Assembly (NCBI GenBank): GCA_963965975.1
Contig: OZ014412.1
Span: forward strand, 13,964,849 to 14,028,848
DNA length: 64,000 nt
Origin: Xestospongia bergquistia
Taxonomy: Eukaryota > Porifera > Demospongiae > Haplosclerida > Petrosiidae
Reading direction: 5' to 3'
In this document: positions 60,407 through 64,000 of the stretch, one piece after another
Layout of the letters: every line of letters starts with the position of its first letter
How positions within the stretch are numbered: the first letter of the stretch is position 1
Notes under the pieces: model-generated
Seen by the model: only the letters and a program-made list of their open reading frames with translations
Told to the model about the DNA's origin: nothing
Database searches by the model: none
Translations under genes and position numbers: made by a program

Positions 60407-62182
60407 CTAATTATAAAGTATACTGTCCATCTTCTTTAGACATGTAACAATCTCAATAACTGCAGGGGTATCTTGTTGTGAGTCTTCTAGTCCAAATACA
60501 TAGTGCTGGATCATTAATAAAAGTGACTGGACAGGCTTTGGGTATGCTACATCATAAAGGAAGTAAGAGCCAATCAGGTGGATCAAGGCATTCTCAAAAG
60601 AACTGAGTTCACATGTGACTTCTTCTTCTACCATGATATGGAAAGTGGTCTCTTCAGCAGAATGGCATACGATCATGTATGGAGCACTGAACTGAACTGT
60701 TGCAGAAAAGACTGACAAGTCATCTGAATTCTAAAGTGAAATTAAAGAACTTTTATGAATATTTAAAAAAATTTTGAGGAAAACTGAGTCAAATTGTTAA
60801 ATCACAACCAAAAACATAACAATTACCTAAAGTTAACATTACCTTCACAAACTGTACCAGCCTCTCATGGCGGCTTTTAGGAATCAACAATTCAGATAAT
60901 TGAAAGGTTACTAAACCTATTACAAAAAATCATGTTATTGTATTCACTTGAATTATAGTGAAGCACATTTATCCACAAGTCCTTCACTTTGCTCATCAAG
61001 AGTGGTGAGAAGCTGTTTCAGTTTTGGCCTATGCTTGAATTCCAATCGAGAATAAGCAATTATCCTTTTTTCCCATGTTGGCCAACTTTCCATGAGTGAA
61101 CGGATGCTAGTCTTTTCATCCAAGCCAATAATAGTTTTGAATTCCATCCTAAACTGGTATAGAGAGGCAATTTACACGTGTAAAATAATTACTATGTTAA
61201 ATTGTTTTAAGAGATAACTTACTACTTTCCGAATCTTCAATGATGGGTATTGCTCGAGGATTTCTACAACTGGAGGTTGAACATCTGTTATCCATTTTTG
61301 TCTACTAGTAAATGTGTTGCTGGTCAAAGATTGTATTGTAGCAAGGGAACGGTCCTTTTTTCGTTTAGAACACTCGTGCTGTAATTCAGCCAATTTTGTT
61401 GTCAGCATAACATCATCTAGATCATCCATACATGTACTTGTGTCACTTCCAAGACGTTTTGAGGTCTTCTGACGTTTTGGAGATGGCTCAATACTAACAG
61501 AATCTGTTTTATAAGTAGATGGACAAGTACACAATAAAAAAATTACCACACACTTACATAGCCAGTAGAGCCAATTTCATCTTTAATTATTGGATAGGTT
61601 TCAATCAGTTTACGACACATGGTGTTGTACTGATCACTTGAAGGGGTTCTTGTATGTATCATCATCGACATTGAGAGAGCTTGGATGATCTCTGTTCTCA
61701 CTCTTCTAGTGATCTGACCAGTGGCTAAGGCTTCCTCTGTCCGGAGAGAGAAAGCAGAGGGTATCACAAATATGTGATGCCAATTTTGAGATGGGACATT
61801 TAAAGTTGAGGAACAATGACTGCCATTTACATCAAGACTTCTGTTTTCCTAGCAATGATAATTGTTATGATAATTTGCTTTAGAGAAAACCTTTATATCA
61901 AGCACAGATGGGCAACAGTCAACACTAGATAACATAGTGATAAAATATATCACTGACCTTTTTAGCAGATATTGTACTGTCTATAATCTTTTTCAACTTG
62001 ACCCTATCGGGTATTTTCTCAGCAACTTCCTTGAGATGTCCATCGCTCATAGAAAGAAACGTTTCTCCGTCAATGGAATGGCTTTGAAAGTTGTCCAAAA
62101 CTTTCTGAGGGATTCAATTGGATGACAGGAACAGAGACAGTTCATCAGCAGACAAATCTTCCAATACAACGCAACTCGCCAT
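60407..62182 (-). CDS. SAM-domain protein of the CACTA-type element
   Basis: Exon 1 (62182-61958) starts MASCVVLEDLSADELSLFL and encodes a SAM domain (IDGETFLSMSDGHLKEVAEK, RVKLKKIID) with one in-frame TGA at about 62114-62116. Exon 2 (61848-61558) has QNWHHIFVIPSAFSLRTEEA, RRVRTEIIQALS and MCRKLIETYPIIKDEIG. Then come 61511 to about 61225 (PSPKRQKTSKRLGSD, a likely nuclear-localisation stretch, and KWITDVQPPVVEILEQYPSL), 61147 to about 60956 (EFKTIIGLDEKTSIRSLM) and 60720-60407 (MIVCHSAEETTFHIMVEEE, ENALIHLIGSYFLYDVAYPK), ending in TAA. Introns are short; the phase at the exon 2-3 join is not resolved. I recall similar SAM-headed multi-copy proteins in fish and cnidarian genomes but cannot verify this. 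Function unknown. Confidence 0.65.
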
Positions 62183-62321
62183 TGAAAAGTAGAGAGACTG
62201 AGTGCAGCTGTTAAGGAAGGTGCTAAAGCTGCTTGAAGTTTTGCGCATGCGCAACACCATGCTGTTTAGAAAAATAGAAGGCAGGTGGCAGTTATCATAA
62301 ACCGTTCTCAATAAATAACTC
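62183..62321. promoter_or_regulatory. divergent promoter with NRF-1-type palindrome
   Basis: Only 139 bp separate the two start codons. In the middle, at 62242-62253, is TGCGCATGCGCA, an exact match to the palindromic NRF-1 consensus, rare in such AT-rich DNA. It is likely to drive both genes; this is inference from motif and position. A similar GCGCATGCGC lies in the end of piggyBac copy 3 (about 41636). Confidence 0.6.
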
Positions 62322-64000
62322 ATGGATCCCGGAAATATCAAAGTTTGCCCACTATGTTCATTTATGGTACCAAGCCTCATGTACTTGCTTAAACATGTTC
62401 GAGAAGTCCATGCACACAGACCTGGATTTTGTATCACCTGTTGTCTCGGTGGTTGTCGAAAACAATTTAGAAAATTCGAAGTTTACAGAAATCATGTGTA
62501 TGATTTTCATACGGATTCTGAGCCTGTTATTCAATGTTCTACCTTTCAAGATCAGGATGACCCTGATCATTGGTTGAATTGTGAAACTGACTCATTCCAT
62601 GACCCAGAGATGATCTCATCCATTCTGTATTCAAAGAAAAGGGCTGCTGCTACATGGATTTTAAAAGTCCAAGAGATGTACAAACTACCTCAGTCCACAA
62701 TGAAACAAATTCTTAAGGATGTAACTGTTTTTTTTCAAAATATACTCATGGACCTGCATGATGAATTGAAATCGATCTTGTCAAATTCTGGTATTGACCA
62801 CACATGGTTTCAGGGATTTGACCAGTTATTTAGTGCTAACTCCTTCTATACTAATCCATTTTTGGGATTAGAAACTCAGCATGCACAGCTGAAATATTAC
62901 AAAGAGTCGTTGAATTTTGTGGTAAGAAGTATTATAATAAGATATTTGTATTGGTCAGTACTAACTTTATGTTCATGTTATTTACAAGGAGCCAGAGCCA
63001 ATTCTTCTTGGCACCGAGAGACAGTGGACAGGGAGTGGGAAAAAGAGAAGACATGCTGAAGTGCAAGAAGAAATGATGTATATTCCTTTATTGAAAACCA
63101 TTCAGTCCCTCTTTTGTAATCTTGATGTTGTGAGAATGGTATGTTCATAAGTAAATATGTACACTTTTAGAAAACACATTATTAAATATTTTATCTTTAG
63201 GTTGAGATGGGCCATAATTCAGATGATGGAATTATTAGAGACTATTGTGATGCCACTATGTTTTCAAAACATCCCCTCCTAGCATTAGACTCAAACTTTC
63301 TTCAGATATTTTTATATTATGATGATTTAGAGGTATGTAACCCACTAGGTTCAAAACGTATTATCCACAAGCTGGGTAAGTTATTCATTCATCCTTGTGA
63401 TTTAATTTACAGTCTATCTCCACCTCTATGCAATATAGCTGTATTTTATTTTGTCCTTGCAAACCTTCCTCCTTTATTCCGCTCAAAGGTGAGCCGGATT
63501 CAACTAGAAGCTATTGTAAAGAGTGAGCTTTTGAAGAAGTATGGTGCTAACAAAATTTTGAAGCCTATTATAGAAGACATAAAGAAATTGGTGAGCAATC
63601 ACATCTACTGTATCTTGTTAACTTCTTGTTGACTCTTTTATAGGAAACAGGATATATGTTTCAGATCAGAGGACAGCCTCAAATGAAATGGGAAACTCTA
63701 TGTTTGGTTCCTGCTGACAACTTGGCAAGCAATATATTAGGCGGCTTTAAAGAAGGTTCCACTGCCCATAGAGGTTGTCGTCACTGCCTTGCTCTACCAT
63801 CTGACATTCAGTCAATATTCACTGAATCCAAACTTATATTACATAACCCTGATGAACACAAAGCTAAATGTGATGAACTTGACAAAGCAACTAGTCAACA
63901 AGACCGAGACAAACTATCTATGGAATTTGGGATCAACCAGAGGTCAATTTTGGATGAGTTACTGTACTTCAAAGTTTGTTCAGGAGCCCTTGTACAGGAT
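62322..64000 (+). CDS. zinc-finger tnp2-like transposase, 3' end outside window
   Basis: Exons 62322-62921, 62989-63138, 63201-63376, 63439-63590 and 63644 onward join in phase without any stop. The N-terminus holds C2H2-type fingers (CPLCSFMVPSLMYLLKHVREVH and CITCCLGGCRKQFRKFEVYRNHVYDFH in overlapping order). The core has LQIFLYYDDLEVCNPLGS (first acidic site), HKLG joined across a 62-bp intron to AVFYFVLANLPPLFRS, LLKKYG, ILKPIIEDIKKLE, then VPADNLASNILGG (second aspartate region) and RGCRHCL. This is the pattern of the CACTA/EnSpm tnp2 transposase family: 'P....Y..NLPP..R', 'L.PL..EL..L', 'D.pA...l.G.....C..C'. The last acidic residue would lie outside the window. It is the only transposase here with no visible defect. 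Confidence 0.7.

Larger units (their letters stand above)
60099..64000. mobile_element. CACTA/EnSpm-type element with two divergent genes (right end outside window)
   Basis: The left end CACTGTTAAAACAAGGGTGT is followed by nested GGTGT...ACACC fold-backs up to about 60230, as in the subterminal regions of CACTA elements; animal members commonly begin CACTG. Inside are a minus-strand SAM-domain gene (62182 to about 60407) and a plus-strand tnp2-like transposase gene from 62322 that is still open at 64000. Three bases before CACTG are TTA; the matching right-side duplication lies beyond the window. That both genes belong to one element is inference from position and end sequence. Confidence 0.65.

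Noticed and set aside
1-64000. tRNA, rRNA or other structured RNA genes
   Set aside because: I looked for obvious A/B-box and rRNA-like stretches by eye and found none I could support; a covariance-model search would be decisive.

Overview
This window looks like nuclear DNA of an early-branching marine animal, most probably a sponge (demosponge type). The grounds are strong AT richness, many short introns with GT/AG borders, an ankyrin-ROC-COR-Death gene and a WDFY3-like gene, and a dense mix of animal DNA transposons. No bacterial operon, Shine-Dalgarno site, tRNA, rRNA or CRISPR array was seen. The species assignment is inference.

Host genes. (1) One large minus-strand gene runs from 59716 down to 21535. 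Twelve exons can be joined with matching phases: three 99-nt ankyrin exons plus a short one, a ROC-type GTPase with P-loop and DSGGQ, a COR-like region, and three Death domains. It has no kinase domain, so it is like a DAPK without the kinase. Its first introns (about 20 kb and 9 kb) hold most of the mobile DNA. (2) Downstream on the same strand, 21051-14178 holds exons clearly related to the N-terminal half of WDFY3/ALFY (armadillo-like region and LamG-like segment). They carry five in-frame stops and lack expected exons, so I call it a disrupted copy. No BEACH, WD40 or FYVE part is seen to its left.

Mobile DNA, left to right. A piggyBac copy (4909-7644) with a CTAA target duplication. A CACTA-type end remnant (about 8688). 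A foldback MITE (27498-27700). A second piggyBac (33251 to about 39065), split by a Ty3/Gypsy element (34643-38900) with 5-bp target duplication TAGTT. A piggyBac MITE (40264-40605). A Mutator-like element (40920-46353) containing a third piggyBac (41631-45223, TTAA duplications), which itself contains an IS630/Tc1-type MITE (41832-42612, TA duplications). Then an abutting chain: partial piggyBac MITE, Gypsy protease fragment, IS630-like element and an ISL2EU element with convergent THAP-transposase and SWIM-YqaJ genes (to about 51530). A decayed Gypsy remnant lies at 55150-56640. From 60099 to the window end is a CACTA/EnSpm-type element with two head-to-head genes, a SAM-domain protein (minus) and a zinc-finger tnp2-like transposase (plus), around a short divergent promoter with a perfect NRF-1-type palindrome.

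Other structure: a 1.4-kb mosaic hexanucleotide array (12611-13998), a 72-bp minisatellite (17341-17690), a 58-bp perfect palindrome (11455-11512), a 20-bp-stem hairpin inside a WDFY3-like exon (17760-17804), and diverged duplicated intron segments behind the ankyrin exons. Most coding parts of the transposons are broken by stops and frameshifts. The clear exception is the visible part of the CACTA-type transposase, which is open across every exon to the window edge.
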